Part shown: in pieces, positions 9,197 to 22,228 of the stretch
How the letters are laid out: each line of letters opens with the position of its first letter
How positions within the stretch are numbered: position 1 is the first letter of the stretch
Assembly: GCA_000775715.1 (NCBI GenBank)
Contig: JRWQ01000008.1
Coordinates: 186,001 to 250,000, forward strand
Length of the DNA: 64,000 nucleotides
Origin: Vibrio tubiashii
GTDB taxonomy: Bacteria > Pseudomonadota > Gammaproteobacteria > Enterobacterales > Vibrionaceae
Reading direction: 5' to 3'
Made by a program: the position numbers and the translations under genes
Notes under the pieces: model-generated
What the model was told of the DNA's origin: nothing
The model's database searches: none
What the model saw: the letters and a program-made list of their open reading frames with translations, nothing else

Positions 9197-10194
9197 TGCC
9201 ATTGCTCGACATTCGCCACCTCACCATAGAGATTGAAACGCCGCAGGGACTCATGAAAGCGGTAGACCGGATGAGCCTAACTCTAAACGAAGGAGAAATT
9301 CGTGGTTTAGTAGGCGAATCTGGCTCTGGCAAAAGCCTTGTGGCGAAAGCAATTGTTGGGGTTTGTAAAGACAATTGGAAAGTCAGCGCTGATCGCATGA
9401 GGCTTGGCAATATAGACCTACTGCAATTGACACCCAAAGAGCGCAGACGCGTAATTGCTCGCGATATCGCAATGATCTTCCAAGAACCATCGACTTGTCT
9501 AGATCCATCAGAAGAGGTCGGCAAGCAGTTGATCGAAGCAATTCCAGCCAGTTCATTTGAAGGTAAATGGTGGGAACGATTCAAGTGGCGTAAAAAGCAA
9601 GCTATCGCTCTACTGCACAAAGTGGGCATTAAAAACCACAAACAGATCATGGACAGTTTTCCCTATGAGCTAACGGATGGTGAGTGTCAAAAAATCATGA
9701 TCGCGATGGCGATTGCAACTAAGCCCAAACTGCTTATTGCCGATGAGCCGACCAACGACTTAGACCCAATTACTCAATCACAGATCTTACGTCTGTTGAG
9801 CCGCATGAATCAGCTCCACAACACCTCGATTATGCTAATCGGTCACGATCTAACCACCATAACTCAATGGGCGACACGTATTACCGTGATGTATTGCGGC
9901 CAATCGGTCGAATCAGCAAGCACCCAAAAGCTATTAGAGAAACCAAAGCACCCTTATACCATGGCGCTGCTAAAAGCGATGCCCGATTTTAGCGATTGGA
10001 TTCCGCACAAAGAGAAGCTGCAATCTTTGCCTGGCTCGATACCACCACTACAGCATTTGCCGATTGGGTGTCGACTTGGGCCTCGTTGTCCATATGCTCA
10101 GCGCCAATGTGTGGAAATTCCAATGACTCGTAGAATTAAAAATCACAAGTTTGCATGCCACTTCCCACTGAATATGGAGAAGAAGAAAGCATGA
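9196..10194 (+). CDS. sapD: Peptide ABC transporter ATPase SapD
   Basis: 332 residues. Walker A GESGSGKS lies at residues 40-47, the Q-loop at [10 protein letters not shown], Walker B at [13 protein letters not shown], and the H-loop at LIGHDLTT. The ABC signature is LTDGECQK instead of LSGGQ; E. coli SapD has a similarly altered LTEGECQK, so this is a family trait, not damage. The C-terminal oligopeptide-transporter extension with cysteines ([15 protein letters not shown]) is present. In E. coli SapD also supports Trk potassium uptake. It overlaps sapF by ATGA. Confidence 0.95.
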   Translation: MPLLDIRHLTIEIETPQGLMKAVDRMSLTLNEGEIRGLVGESGSGKSLVAKAIVGVCKDNWKVSADRMRLGNIDLLQLTPKERRRVIARDIAMIFQEPSTCLDPSEEVGKQLIEAIPASSFEGKWWERFKWRKKQAIALLHKVGIKNHKQIMDSFPYELTDGECQKIMIAMAIATKPKLLIADEPTNDLDPITQSQILRLLSRMNQLHNTSIMLIGHDLTTITQWATRITVMYCGQSVESASTQKLLEKPKHPYTMALLKAMPDFSDWIPHKEKLQSLPGSIPPLQHLPIGCRLGPRCPYAQRQCVEIPMTRRIKNHKFACHFPLNMEKKKA

Positions 10195-10976
10195 GTTCCT
10201 TATTAGAAGTTAACCAGCTGTCGAAAACCTTTACTACGCGTTCTAGCCTCTTCCGTAGAAAGGTTCAACAGGCGGTTAAGCCAGTCTCTTTTAGCCTTGA
10301 AGCAGGACAAACCATAGGTTTTATTGGCCAAAATGGTTCCGGTAAGTCTACCCTAGCGAGAATGTTAGCCGGTGTAGTCGAACCGACTTCAGGAGAAATT
10401 CGCGTCAATGGTGAACTGCTAGAACACGAGGACTACTCCACGCGCTGTAAATTGATTAGGATGATTTTCCAAGATCCAAATACGTCGCTGAATCCAAGAA
10501 TTCAAATTGGCCGTATTCTTGAAGGTCCACTGAAACGAAATACCAATATGCCTCCTGAAGCGCGTATAAAAAGGGTCAAGGAAACACTGCTACGCGTTGG
10601 CTTACTCCCAGAACATGCCTACTTCTATCCACAAATGCTTGCTACGGGCCAAAAGCAGCGCGTTTGCCTTGCGCGTGCTCTTATACTTCAGCCTTCAATA
10701 ATTGTTGCTGACGAAGCGTTAAACGGCTTAGATATGGCAATGCGCTCGCAGATCATCAACCTATTCTTAGAACTTCAAGAAGAGATGGGCGTGTCGTTTA
10801 TTTATGTATCACAGCATATTGGTATTGTGAAACACATTACCGATAAGATTATGGTGATGCATGAAGGTGAAGTGGTTGAAAGTGGTGATACTCTTGAAGT
10901 GCTCTCGAATCCCACCCACTCTATCACCCAACGCTTGGTGGAAAGTCATTTTAACAAAGCCACTTGCTTTAAATAA
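10191..10976 (+). CDS. sapF: Peptide ABC transporter ATPase SapF
   Basis: 261 residues from the ATG at 10191, which overlaps the sapD stop (ATGA). Walker A GQNGSGKS is at about residues 46-53 and Walker B at [13 protein letters not shown]. The signature motif is LATGQKQR in place of LSGGQ, again an altered form typical of SapF. The H-loop is VSQHIG. It forms the nucleotide-binding pair with SapD. The gene ends 8 nt before the DUF2927 gene, which appears to be a sixth member of the operon. Confidence 0.95.
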   Translation: MSSLLEVNQLSKTFTTRSSLFRRKVQQAVKPVSFSLEAGQTIGFIGQNGSGKSTLARMLAGVVEPTSGEIRVNGELLEHEDYSTRCKLIRMIFQDPNTSLNPRIQIGRILEGPLKRNTNMPPEARIKRVKETLLRVGLLPEHAYFYPQMLATGQKQRVCLARALILQPSIIVADEALNGLDMAMRSQIINLFLELQEEMGVSFIYVSQHIGIVKHITDKIMVMHEGEVVESGDTLEVLSNPTHSITQRLVESHFNKATCFK

Positions 10977-10984
10977 GGGCAAAC

Positions 10985-11767
10985 ATGCTAAGGACAGCAT
11001 TTCTCGGATTGGTACTTTCGCTTGCTGGGTTCTACACACAAGCATATGAAACTCAGCAAACCTGGCTGGATACAAACTTTGTTGAAAAAGCCTTTATCAA
11101 TGTTGCGCTACGCAACGAATATTCCGCTGGGAGCAAGCCTCTGACCAAATGGCAACAACCGGTTAAAATATGGGTTGAGCACAAGGTCGCCGATCAAGAC
11201 TTGCATGATGAACTTACCAACGCACATTTACGCCACCTGCAGCAGATCACAGGCCACCCTATCCAACGTGTTCAATCCCGCAGTGAAGCCAACATAGTAT
11301 GGATTTTTACCCGAGAAGCCGTATGGCGTGATGATATCGAGCAAGAGTTGGGTAAGCATGCGCTAAGCAATGTCTATGGGGCGATATGCAAAGCAGGCTA
11401 CCGAATTGCACGAGATGGCTCTCTCGCTCATGCCGCGATAGTTATCCCGGTTGATCAAGCACGAGAGCATGGTAAATTGCTCGCGTGTATCGTCGAAGAG
11501 GTGACTCAAGTGCTAGGGCTACCCAACGATTCAGAAAGTGCCTTCCCTTCTATTTTCAATGACGAAACGCCTGAAGATCTGCTTTCTCCACTTGATGTTG
11601 TACTGCTCAAACTCCTGTATGAGCCAGAGCTCAAAGCGGGTATGAACGAGCTACAGATTAAGCCTATCCTTCGACAACTTCTATCCAGATACAAAAAAGA
11701 CGGCACATTAAAACGTGCCGTCTCTACTGCTAGACAGGGAGAGCTGTTTCAGTTGATTGGCTACTAA
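10985..11767 (+). CDS. Secreted DUF2927-family protein at the end of the sap operon
   Basis: 260 residues with a signal peptide (MLRTAFLGLVLSLAGFYTQA, cleavage after QAYA-like site near residue 20). I recognise the DUF2927 pattern, a family of periplasmic proteins with weak resemblance to zinc proteases. The segment CIVEEVTQVLGLPNDS sits where a metalloprotease helix (HExxH) would be, but no histidine pair is present, so catalysis is doubtful. The 8-nt gap after sapF and its AAGGGC ribosome-binding site indicate co-transcription with the Sap transporter. Function unknown; a role in handling peptides in the periplasm is inference from position only. Confidence 0.8.
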   Translation: MLRTAFLGLVLSLAGFYTQAYETQQTWLDTNFVEKAFINVALRNEYSAGSKPLTKWQQPVKIWVEHKVADQDLHDELTNAHLRHLQQITGHPIQRVQSRSEANIVWIFTREAVWRDDIEQELGKHALSNVYGAICKAGYRIARDGSLAHAAIVIPVDQAREHGKLLACIVEEVTQVLGLPNDSESAFPSIFNDETPEDLLSPLDVVLLKLLYEPELKAGMNELQIKPILRQLLSRYKKDGTLKRAVSTARQGELFQLIGY

Positions 11768-11778
11768 GGTCTGTTGAC

Positions 11779-12156
11779 CTAGGCGTTACGCTTTTTTAGC
11801 TCAGCTTCAAACTCATCAGGGTATAGAACCATCCCTTCTTCGTTGTCATTTGGAAATACAACCACAGAAAGTTCGTCATCTTCTAGGCCGTAAGTCCAAC
11901 GGCTAAACCATTTTGCGGTTGAAATTGGCTCAGCTTTACAGTGCTCCCAATCGCCTGTAGCCCACTGCTCGGCAAATTGTTGATGAGGCCATACCGGCAC
12001 ACAATCTTCATCTTCTGTATTAAGCATCACACAGCCATGCTCGTCAGTCAGAATCCACACTTTGCGCTGTTTCGCGATCTCTTTAATGCAGTAGTTAAAA
12101 CGCTCATCAGGGCGCATTTTGTTGACTGTTTCTAGCTGCTCATTTGTTAATGACAT
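11779..12156 (-). CDS. DUF2750 family protein
   Basis: 125 residues from the ATG at 12156, which has GAGGAAG upstream; a GTG two codons earlier is less likely. The protein is small, acidic and soluble, with the DUF2750 pattern (LPVWPHQ-like VPVWPHQQFAEQWATGDW and a C-terminal VVVFPNDNEEGMVLYPDEF). The family has no known function to my knowledge. It converges on the DUF2927 gene with only 11 nt between stops and has no obvious terminator of its own. It lies downstream of ppaC behind that gene's terminator. Confidence 0.85.
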   Translation of the reverse strand: MSLTNEQLETVNKMRPDERFNYCIKEIAKQRKVWILTDEHGCVMLNTEDEDCVPVWPHQQFAEQWATGDWEHCKAEPISTAKWFSRWTYGLEDDELSVVVFPNDNEEGMVLYPDEFEAELKKRNA

Positions 12157-12169
12157 CTTCACTTCCTCA

Positions 12170-12203
12170 CAAAGAAAACGCCCATGGCATAACCATGGGC
12201 GCT
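12170..12203 (-). terminator. Rho-independent terminator of ppaC
   Basis: A 9-bp perfect stem CGCCCATGG/CCATGGGCG at 12180-12202 with a 5-nt loop. On the minus strand it is followed by GTTTTCTTT. It lies directly after the ppaC stop. Confidence 0.85.
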
Positions 12204-12228
12204 AGGATATACGTTCAAGAGATAGAGC

Positions 12229-13134
12229 TTATACTAGCTCTGCTTGAAGCCATGGCCAGCCTTGCTTTTTACGGCTTAGCGTGTTTTCCATCATAAGCAT
12301 GCCATCTTTCTCATGCTTAACTAGCTTCTCTGCCCACTCACCTTTGTAAAGAAGACGAGTTTGAGCTGTTGTGATGTCTGTTAGCATTACCGCAGCAAAC
12401 GCTAGGCCTTGCTCTGCACAACGCTTCTCTAGGTCTGCTTCAAGTGCGTCAATCATGCCATCAACCTGCTCTAGAGTCGCAAGTTCAACCTGACCAACAA
12501 CAACATCACGACCGTTGAATGGGTAACCTTTAAGGTCTTTCTCTACAAGTTCAGCCGCAGATAAGCCTTCGATGTTAGTTTTTGCAATCAGAAGATCTTT
12601 GATGAACGCATCTACATCAGCAACATCAGCGATCTTCGCTAGCTCTTCAACTGCATCTTTGTCTTTTTGCGTACAAGTCGGAGACGCAAAACCTACAGTG
12701 TCAGATAGGATAGCTGACATCATCAGCTTAGCGATTTGAGGGGTGATTTCATGACCTTCAATCTTGAACATGTTGAATAGTACTGTGTTAGTACAGCCAA
12801 CAGGCCAGATCCAAGCTTCCATCGGGTTTACTGTCATCACATCGCCTAGACGGTGGTGGTCAACAATACCTAGGATTTCTGCGTCAGCCACATCGTCTGG
12901 TGCTTGAGCTAGATCTGAGTAGTCTACTAACCAGATTTTCTCACCTGCAACTGAAGTGCGTAGCTCTGGTACACCAGCACCCGCCACTTCCAAAATGTGT
13001 TGAGTTTCACGGTTAATTTCACCTTGGCGAATTGGCATCGCTTCAACGCCACGTGCTTTAAGTAGTTCAGTGGCTACTAGTGCGCTACAGATACTATCGC
13101 TATCAGGGTTCTTGTGACCTACTACTAGAATCAT
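12229..13134 (-). CDS. ppaC: Manganese-dependent inorganic pyrophosphatase (family II)
   Basis: 301 residues, the usual size of family II pyrophosphatases (DHH phosphoesterase superfamily). The metal-binding motif GHKNPDSDS is at residues 6-14, a further aspartate at 71 (LVDYSD), and the DHH motif VDHHRLGD at about 91-98. The C-terminal DHHA2 domain carries the substrate-binding SRKKQ near residue 288. The enzyme hydrolyses pyrophosphate to phosphate in the cytoplasm and prefers Mn2+. The next gene upstream, divergent, is a putative manganese or heavy-metal exporter, which may not be accidental. Confidence 0.96.
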   Translation of the reverse strand: MILVVGHKNPDSDSICSALVATELLKARGVEAMPIRQGEINRETQHILEVAGAGVPELRTSVAGEKIWLVDYSDLAQAPDDVADAEILGIVDHHRLGDVMTVNPMEAWIWPVGCTNTVLFNMFKIEGHEITPQIAKLMMSAILSDTVGFASPTCTQKDKDAVEELAKIADVADVDAFIKDLLIAKTNIEGLSAAELVEKDLKGYPFNGRDVVVGQVELATLEQVDGMIDALEADLEKRCAEQGLAFAAVMLTDITTAQTRLLYKGEWAEKLVKHEKDGMLMMENTLSRKKQGWPWLQAELV

Positions 13135-13372
13135 CTTTTTTCCTATCTGACTAAATTTCTTCCCAACGTGGGGCTATCACTCACGAGCCGCACATTTTAC
13201 CGGAATTTGATGATTTGTCATCGGTTGGATAACGAATATTTCGTCATAAACCATGACAAATACGCCTTTCTGAGGCCATCTTATACTTAAGTCTAGCACC
13301 GTTCCGCTTAGGTTTCTTATAATTAAGACAGTCATGTTCGTTTGATCCATACTGCATTCTACACAAAACTTA

Positions 13373-13415
13373 TTGCAAATAATTCTCATTAGCATATAGT
13401 TGAGATTAATTCGCA
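13373..13415 (+). promoter_or_regulatory. Promoter with two Fur-like boxes upstream of the putative metal exporter
   Basis: TGCAAATAATTCTCA (13374-13388) matches the 7-1-7 Fur consensus TGATAATNATTATCA at 11 of 14 positions. TGAGATTAATTCGCA (13401-13415) matches at 10 of 14. A possible promoter overlaps the first box: TTGCAA (13373-13378), 16-nt spacer, TATAGT (13395-13400). A Fur-family repressor bound here would block RNA polymerase. Whether the regulator is Fur or another member of the family cannot be told by eye. Confidence 0.6.
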
Positions 13416-13435
13416 TTTGCTTGTTGTGGTCGCCT

Positions 13436-14641
13436 ATGGACTCTTTAAAATTGAACTATTCTCTACCACCTTGGTGCTCTCTCGGACAATTTCGCCCAGC
13501 ATACAAACGTCTTATTCTGCCCGTTTCGCTAATCGCACTCATTCTTAGCGAGACAACAAGAGCTGTAACGGTAAATACTCTATCCGACGCATTCTGGGCG
13601 GTATCAAGCTACGTTGCGTTTACGCTCGCTATTTATCACTACTTATCAATTTTCTTTAACAGAGAGAACCGAATAGTAAATCTCTACCAGAGCTCGCGTG
13701 ATCATCAGGTGTTCTTCGCTGCACTGCTTGGGGCTCTACCCGGTTGTGGTGGTGCCATCATTGTTACCACTCAGTTTGTTAGTGGTCGCGTAGGATTTGG
13801 CGCTATAGTCGCAGTACTGACATCAACAATGGGCGATGCTGCATTCCTACTGCTGGCAAGTAAACCCGACATCGGCTTTTTAGTCATCGGCGTAGGAATT
13901 ATCGTTGGCTGTATTTCTGGTTGGGTGGTTAATTACTTTCACAAAGATGATTTTCTTCGCCCTAACGCCAGTTCTGTAGCCAACAAATTTTGCTGTGCTC
14001 GCGAAAGCTCAAGCAAATTTGAACAAAAAGCGATTAACCTCCAAGGTGCATTTTGGAAATGGCTTCTCTTACCTGCCACAGTGATCGCAGCACTAGGCTC
14101 TTTTCAGGTTAACGCTAACCAGTTGTTTCACTTACCTGAAATGACCATTGAGTGGATGGGTGCGATTCTTATCATTGTCAGCATGTTACTGTGGTCGTTA
14201 ACCAAAGAGATAAAAGACTATGAATCAACCGTAGCAGAAGACACAAAACAAGTGTCGTCTCATCCAATTCAAAAAGCGGCACAAGATACAAACTTTGTTA
14301 CCGCATGGGTGATTCTTGCTTTCATGGCTTTTGAACTCATCACTTTCTTTGGTCAGATTGATCTCGCTACAACGTTTTCTGGCTGGGGCACATGGATGCC
14401 GCTTATAGGATTGACGATCGGCTTGTTGCCAGGCTGTGGTCCGCAGATCCTCATCACCAGCCTGTATATCTCTGGCGCAGCTCCGCTATCAGCTCAATTA
14501 GCAAATTCTATCTCAAATGATGGCGATGCGTTGTTCCCTGCGATTGCGCTTGCACCTAAAGCCGCTTTAGTCGCGACATTGTACTCAGCACTACCCGCTT
14601 TAATTGTTGGCTATGGTTACTACTTCCTATTCGAAATATGA
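13436..14641 (+). CDS. Putative manganese/heavy-metal exporter, ArsP_2-like 10-TM membrane protein
   Basis: 401 residues from the ATG at 13436; an upstream TTG at 13400 lies inside the promoter and is rejected. About ten hydrophobic segments are visible. The two halves share a motif: ALPGCGGAIIVTTQFVSG (about 100-117) and LLPGCGPQILITSLYISG (about 330-347), each followed by a glycine-aspartate motif (TMGDAAF and NDGDALF). This internal duplication is typical of the family annotated as putative manganese transporter or 10-TM heavy-metal exporter. Substrate is inferred from family annotation and is not demonstrated. Fur-like boxes overlap its promoter, so iron or manganese status probably controls it. 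Confidence 0.8.
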   Translation: MDSLKLNYSLPPWCSLGQFRPAYKRLILPVSLIALILSETTRAVTVNTLSDAFWAVSSYVAFTLAIYHYLSIFFNRENRIVNLYQSSRDHQVFFAALLGALPGCGGAIIVTTQFVSGRVGFGAIVAVLTSTMGDAAFLLLASKPDIGFLVIGVGIIVGCISGWVVNYFHKDDFLRPNASSVANKFCCARESSSKFEQKAINLQGAFWKWLLLPATVIAALGSFQVNANQLFHLPEMTIEWMGAILIIVSMLLWSLTKEIKDYESTVAEDTKQVSSHPIQKAAQDTNFVTAWVILAFMAFELITFFGQIDLATTFSGWGTWMPLIGLTIGLLPGCGPQILITSLYISGAAPLSAQLANSISNDGDALFPAIALAPKAALVATLYSALPALIVGYGYYFLFEI

Positions 14642-14663
14642 TCCTAACAGTGTCTGGCTAGAT

Positions 14664-14690
14664 ACTAAAAACGCCCTCATTTGAGGGCGC
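14664..14690 (-). terminator. Terminator of the his operon
   Basis: Stem CGCCCTC/GAGGGCG at 14672-14689. On the minus strand it is followed by TTTTTAG. It lies 24 nt beyond the hisIE stop. On the plus strand it could also end the exporter transcript, but lacks a T-run in that direction. Confidence 0.85.
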
Positions 14691-14713
14691 TCTGTCATTG
14701 TCAAAGGTCCAAA

Positions 14714-15345
14714 CTATTTGTGGCGCTCTTTAAGCTTATTTACCACATCGTTCATTGAAAGGCCTTGGTCTTGAAGTAATACCATTAGGTGATAGATTAA
14801 GTCCGCTGATTCACACACTAACTCCGCCTTATCACCCGACGTCGCCGCAAGCGCGACTTCAACACCTTCTTCGCCCACTTTTTGCGAAATACGCTTGGTG
14901 CCGCGGGCATAAAGACTGGCAGTATAAGAGGAATCTGGGTCGGCACTCTTGCGGGCAGCCAGTAGCTGCTCAAGCTGATGAAGCCACACCATTTGAGATT
15001 CTTCTTGCGGGTCTCCATCCCAACACGTCGTTGTGCCCGTGTGGCAAGTCGGGCCAATGGGATCCACTTTAACCAGTAGTGTATCGCTATCGCAATCTAG
15101 GGCGATATTCTTAAGCTGCAACACGTTGCCCGAGGTTTCACCTTTAGTCCAAAGACGCTGCTTAGTACGAGAGAAAAACGTCACTTGACCCGTTTCGCCC
15201 GTTTTTGCCAACGCATCTTGGTTCATGTAACCCATCATCAACACTTGGCTGGATTGGAAATCTTGCACGATAGCAGGCACTAAACCATCCACCTTCTCCC
15301 AGTTGATACGCTCAGACAGCGAACTTACTTCGGCGGTGTTAAAAC

Positions 15346-15349
<4 letters not shown>
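14714..15349 (-). CDS. hisIE: Bifunctional phosphoribosyl-AMP cyclohydrolase / phosphoribosyl-ATP pyrophosphatase
   Basis: 211 residues. The N-terminal HisI domain (to about 110) carries the metal-binding motifs [12 protein letters not shown] and CHTGTTTCW; the C-terminal HisE domain contains [18 protein letters not shown]. The enzyme removes pyrophosphate from PR-ATP and opens the ring of PR-AMP, steps 2 and 3 of histidine synthesis. It is the last gene of the operon and overlaps hisF by 4 nt. Confidence 0.97.
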
Positions 15350-16850
<1,501 letters not shown>

Positions 16851-17465
16851 TTATAATTCTAAGAAGTTTTGAATAAGCTTCGCGCCCGCTTTTGAAGAAC
16901 GCTCAGGGTGGAATTGCACGCCATAGTAATTGCCGCTTTGTACTGCCGCAGTGAACGGGTTACCGTATTCACATTCGGCAATCGTGTAATCCCCTACTGG
17001 CATAGCGAAGCTGTGTACAAAATAGAAGTACTCACCTTCTTCAATATCTTTGAACAGTGGGTGACCTGCTTTTGCAGACACCGTGTTCCAGCCCATATGT
17101 GGTAGCGGCAATTCACCCGTTTGTAGTAGCGTAACTTCACCATCACATAGTCCAAGACACTCAACTAACTCATCCGCTTTTTGCCCTTTTTCCTGAGAGA
17201 CCTTCCCGAGCAATTGCATCCCCAAACAGATACCAAGCAGTGGTTTTTCAACCTGTTTAACTAGGCTAATGAGATCGCGCTCTTGTAGGTTTTTCATCGC
17301 TTCGCTGGCAGTTCCTACGCCCGGTAGAAACAGTTTGTCAGCAGCCAAAACAACTTGAGGATCTTTAGAAATCGTTACCTGATAGCCTAAGCGCTCAATG
17401 GCAAACTTAACCGAAGAAACGTTAGCACATCCAGTATCGATAATGACGACTTTCTGTTCTGTCAT
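16851..17465 (-). CDS. hisH: Imidazole glycerol phosphate synthase, glutaminase subunit
   Basis: 204 residues, class I glutamine amidotransferase. The nucleophile cysteine is in [12 protein letters not shown] (about residue 80) and the His-Glu pair in [11 protein letters not shown] (about 187-189). It produces ammonia that is channelled to HisF. Located 13 nt after hisB. Confidence 0.98.
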   Translation of the reverse strand: MTEQKVVIIDTGCANVSSVKFAIERLGYQVTISKDPQVVLAADKLFLPGVGTASEAMKNLQERDLISLVKQVEKPLLGICLGMQLLGKVSQEKGQKADELVECLGLCDGEVTLLQTGELPLPHMGWNTVSAKAGHPLFKDIEEGEYFYFVHSFAMPVGDYTIAECEYGNPFTAAVQSGNYYGVQFHPERSSKAGAKLIQNFLEL

Positions 17466-17478
17466 TGGTTAATCTCCC

Positions 17479-18552
17479 TTAAAGAACGCCTTTACTGCTT
17501 GGCAGTTCAGTACCTTCAACTTTGATAGCCTGACGCAAGGTGCGACCAAACGCTTTAAATAGGCTTTCAATGATGTGATGGTCATTATCGCCTGCAGAAG
17601 AAAGGTGCAGCGTACACGCTAGGGTATCCGTCAGAGAGCGGAAGAAGTGCACCACCATCTCTGTTGAAAGATCACCCACCTGTTCTCGACCAAACTGGGC
17701 ATCAAACTTAAGGTAAGGGCGACCAGATAGATCGAGAGCGCACTGAGCCAAACACTCATCCATTGGCAGGCTAAAGCCAAAACGGCCGATACCACGTTTA
17801 TCTCCTAGCGCCTCTTTAAGGGCCTGACCTAGAGCTAAAGCGGTATCTTCAACTGTGTGGTGGTCATCAATGTGCAGATCACCTTCGACTTTACACACCA
17901 TTTGGAAACCGCCGTGTGTTGCGATTTGGTCCAGCATGTGGTCAAAGAAGCCAAGACCTGTCGTAATGTCGTTGCCACCTTGCTCATCAAGATTAACTGC
18001 AACCTTGATATCCGTTTCCTTGGTAGTACGCACGACTTCAGAAACGCGCGCTTTGACGGTCAAATCTTTAAGGATTTGCTTCCAGCCCATAGTTTCTGGA
18101 TTGTATTGAATACCGCGAATGGCCATGTTTGCAGCAAGTTGGAGATCCGTTTGACGATCGCCAATGACCACTGAGTTTTGGAAATCAACTTTACCCTCTT
18201 GAAGGTATGGTTTAACCAAACCCAATTTTGGCTTACGACAAGAGCAATTGTCTTCATCGAAGTGGGGACAAATCAGCACATCGTCAAACTTAACGCCTTG
18301 AGATTCGAAGATCTCCATCATCATATTGTGCGGCGCATCGAAGTCTGCTTGTGGGTAACTATCTGTCCCTAAGCCGTCTTGGTTTGTAACCATCACCAAG
18401 CGGTAGCCTGCATCCTGCAAGGCTAGCAAGCTTGGGATAACGAACGGCTCTAGTTTGAGTTTATCTAATCGGTCGACTTGGAAATCAACCGGAGGCTCAA
18501 CAATTAAGGTGCCATCTCGATCGATAAATAGGATTTTTTGTTGCTTGCTCAC
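17479..18552 (-). CDS. hisB: Bifunctional histidinol-phosphatase / imidazoleglycerol-phosphate dehydratase
   Basis: 357 residues. The N-terminal HAD phosphatase has [13 protein letters not shown] (D10, D12) and a zinc-binding [15 protein letters not shown] loop at about 100-115. The C-terminal dehydratase domain (about 168-357) has [19 protein letters not shown] and [12 protein letters not shown] histidine motifs. This fused form is typical of gamma-proteobacteria. It catalyses the sixth and eighth steps of histidine synthesis. Confidence 0.98.
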   Translation of the reverse strand: MSKQQKILFIDRDGTLIVEPPVDFQVDRLDKLKLEPFVIPSLLALQDAGYRLVMVTNQDGLGTDSYPQADFDAPHNMMMEIFESQGVKFDDVLICPHFDEDNCSCRKPKLGLVKPYLQEGKVDFQNSVVIGDRQTDLQLAANMAIRGIQYNPETMGWKQILKDLTVKARVSEVVRTTKETDIKVAVNLDEQGGNDITTGLGFFDHMLDQIATHGGFQMVCKVEGDLHIDDHHTVEDTALALGQALKEALGDKRGIGRFGFSLPMDECLAQCALDLSGRPYLKFDAQFGREQVGDLSTEMVVHFFRSLTDTLACTLHLSSAGDNDHHIIESLFKAFGRTLRQAIKVEGTELPSSKGVL

Positions 18553-18612
18553 ACGAACTTCCTTATTTCAAAAATGGGTAAGGCTCTCGCAACGGGCAAG
18601 AGCCAATAATGC

Positions 18613-20957
<2,345 letters not shown>

Positions 20958-20962
20958 CGCTA

Positions 20963-21859
20963 TTACCCCATCATTTTTTCAATTGGTAGCACTAGAATTG
21001 AGCTCGCACCTAGGTCTTTAAGCTGCTCCATGGTTTCCCAGAATAGGTTCTCAGTACTCACCAAATGCACTGCCACTTTTTCTTTGTCGCTGGATAGAGG
21101 TAGTACAGTTGGATCTTCCGCACCTGGAAGTAGCGACTTGATCTGCTCTAGTTTATCGACTGGAGCGTGGAGCATGATGTACTTAGACTCTTTCGCTTGC
21201 TGGACACCTTGCATGCGCGTCAGTAGCTTTTCAATCAGTGCTACTTTGTCAGCATCAAACTCGCCTGTACGCTGAATCAGCGTCGCTTTGGATTGGAAGA
21301 TAACTTCCGCTTCTTTTAGGCCGTTTGCTTCAAGTGTTGCGCCAGTAGAAACCAAATCTGCGATTGCATCAGCAAGGCCTGCGCGCGGAGCAACTTCTAC
21401 CGAGCCAGTAAGCATACAAGTAGAGAAAGGAACACCCTGTTCATCCATGTAAGCTTTTAACAGTTGTGGGTAAGTGGTGGCGATACGTTTGCCTGCTAGG
21501 TCTTGAGGGCCGTTGTAGACTTCATCTTTATCGATTGCAATTGATAGTCGACAGCCACCAAAATCAAGGCGACGCAGTGGAACGAACTCAGATGGCTCAC
21601 CGAGTGCTTTACGATCAAGGCGAACTTCTTCCAGTTCGTTTTCACCGATAAAGCCTAAATCGACCACACCATCCATGATCAGACCTGGAATATCATCATC
21701 ACGCACTAACAGCAGGTCAATTGGCATATTTAGTGAGTGCACAACTAGACGCTCACCCATGATATTGAATTTAACGCCGCATTTTTTTAGTAGAGTCTGA
21801 CACTCTTTGCTTAGGCGACCTTTCTTTTGAATTGCGATTCTTAGGCGTTGTGTTTGCAT
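20963..21859 (-). CDS. hisG: ATP phosphoribosyltransferase (long form)
   Basis: 298 residues from the ATG at 21859 ([17 protein letters not shown]); the in-frame extension upstream adds only six residues and lacks family support. This is the long, hexameric form with a C-terminal ACT-like regulatory domain for histidine feedback, so no hisZ is needed. The active-site loop [20 protein letters not shown] is intact. It commits ATP and PRPP to histidine synthesis. It is preceded by a leader peptide and attenuator. Confidence 0.97.
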   Translation of the reverse strand: MQTQRLRIAIQKKGRLSKECQTLLKKCGVKFNIMGERLVVHSLNMPIDLLLVRDDDIPGLIMDGVVDLGFIGENELEEVRLDRKALGEPSEFVPLRRLDFGGCRLSIAIDKDEVYNGPQDLAGKRIATTYPQLLKAYMDEQGVPFSTCMLTGSVEVAPRAGLADAIADLVSTGATLEANGLKEAEVIFQSKATLIQRTGEFDADKVALIEKLLTRMQGVQQAKESKYIMLHAPVDKLEQIKSLLPGAEDPTVLPLSSDKEKVAVHLVSTENLFWETMEQLKDLGASSILVLPIEKMMG

Positions 21860-21914
21860 TGCTGTATCCCTGTGCAAATATTTGGTATTTATAAAATTTT
21901 TTAAGATTCAAATA

Positions 21915-21951
21915 GTGAAAAACCCTCGGGAGAGTTTGTCTCCCGAGGGTT
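21915..21951 (-). terminator. his attenuator terminator hairpin
   Basis: A perfect 13-bp stem (arms 21921-21933 and 21939-21951, loop GTTTG) is followed on the minus strand by TTTTTC. Upstream alternating GGGAG and CTCCC segments at 21976-22020 (CTCCGGGAG, CTCCCGGG, TCTCCCGA) can form competing hairpins, which is the arrangement of the E. coli his attenuator. Confidence 0.9.
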
Positions 21952-22025
21952 TTAAATCTTGTATATTGCGATTCCAACCTCCGGGAGTTTCCTGCCTCCC
22001 GGGTATGCGCGCATCTCCCGAAAGA

Positions 22026-22073
22026 CTAAACTGGGTGATGATGGTGATGAATGTTCATTACTAGTTGACGCAT
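22026..22073 (-). CDS. hisL: his operon leader peptide
   Basis: A 15-codon frame on the minus strand reads MRQLVMNIHHHHHPV and stops with TAG. Five consecutive histidine codons make it the sensor of charged tRNA-His: a ribosome stalled there favours the anti-terminator, one that proceeds lets the attenuator form. The E. coli leader has seven histidines, ending HPD, so this is a shortened version. A second ATG at 22058 would give a 10-residue peptide with the same run. Confidence 0.93.
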   Translation of the reverse strand: MRQLVMNIHHHHHPV

Positions 22074-22110
22074 ACTTATTAAGCTCTTCTTACTCGCTTT
22101 GTTGATATCC

Positions 22111-22139
22111 ACACTAACTAAGGCGAAAACATTTTTCAA
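22111..22139 (-). promoter_or_regulatory. Promoter of the his operon
   Basis: On the minus strand, TTGAAA (22134-22139) and TAGTGT (22111-22116) are separated by 17 nt. The expected transcript start is about 30 nt upstream of the leader peptide. Confidence 0.6.
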
Positions 22140-22175
22140 CTATTTATTTAAACTTTTTTCAATTTGTATAGGACA

Positions 22176-22200
22176 AATAAAAAGGGAGCCGAAGCTCCCC
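22176..22200 (-). terminator. Terminator of the NhaC-type transporter gene
   Basis: GGGAGC-TTCG-GCTCCC with a UUCG-type tetraloop, followed on the minus strand by TTTTTATTT. It lies just after the stop at 22229. Confidence 0.9.
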
Positions 22201-22228
22201 TAATCAATACGGAATTTCAAACGCTATT

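Noticed and set aside
9177..9650. Long open frame on the minus strand opposite sapD
   Set aside because: It lies wholly within sapD, which has full ABC motifs; the antisense product has biased composition and no family pattern.
9196..10976. Altered ABC signature motifs in SapD and SapF taken as gene damage
   Set aside because: E. coli SapD and SapF have the same kind of altered signature; Walker motifs are intact, so this is normal for the family.
13177..13416. 79-residue frame on the minus strand between ppaC and the exporter
   Set aside because: It overlaps the exporter promoter and Fur-like boxes, has no ribosome-binding site and no recognisable protein pattern.
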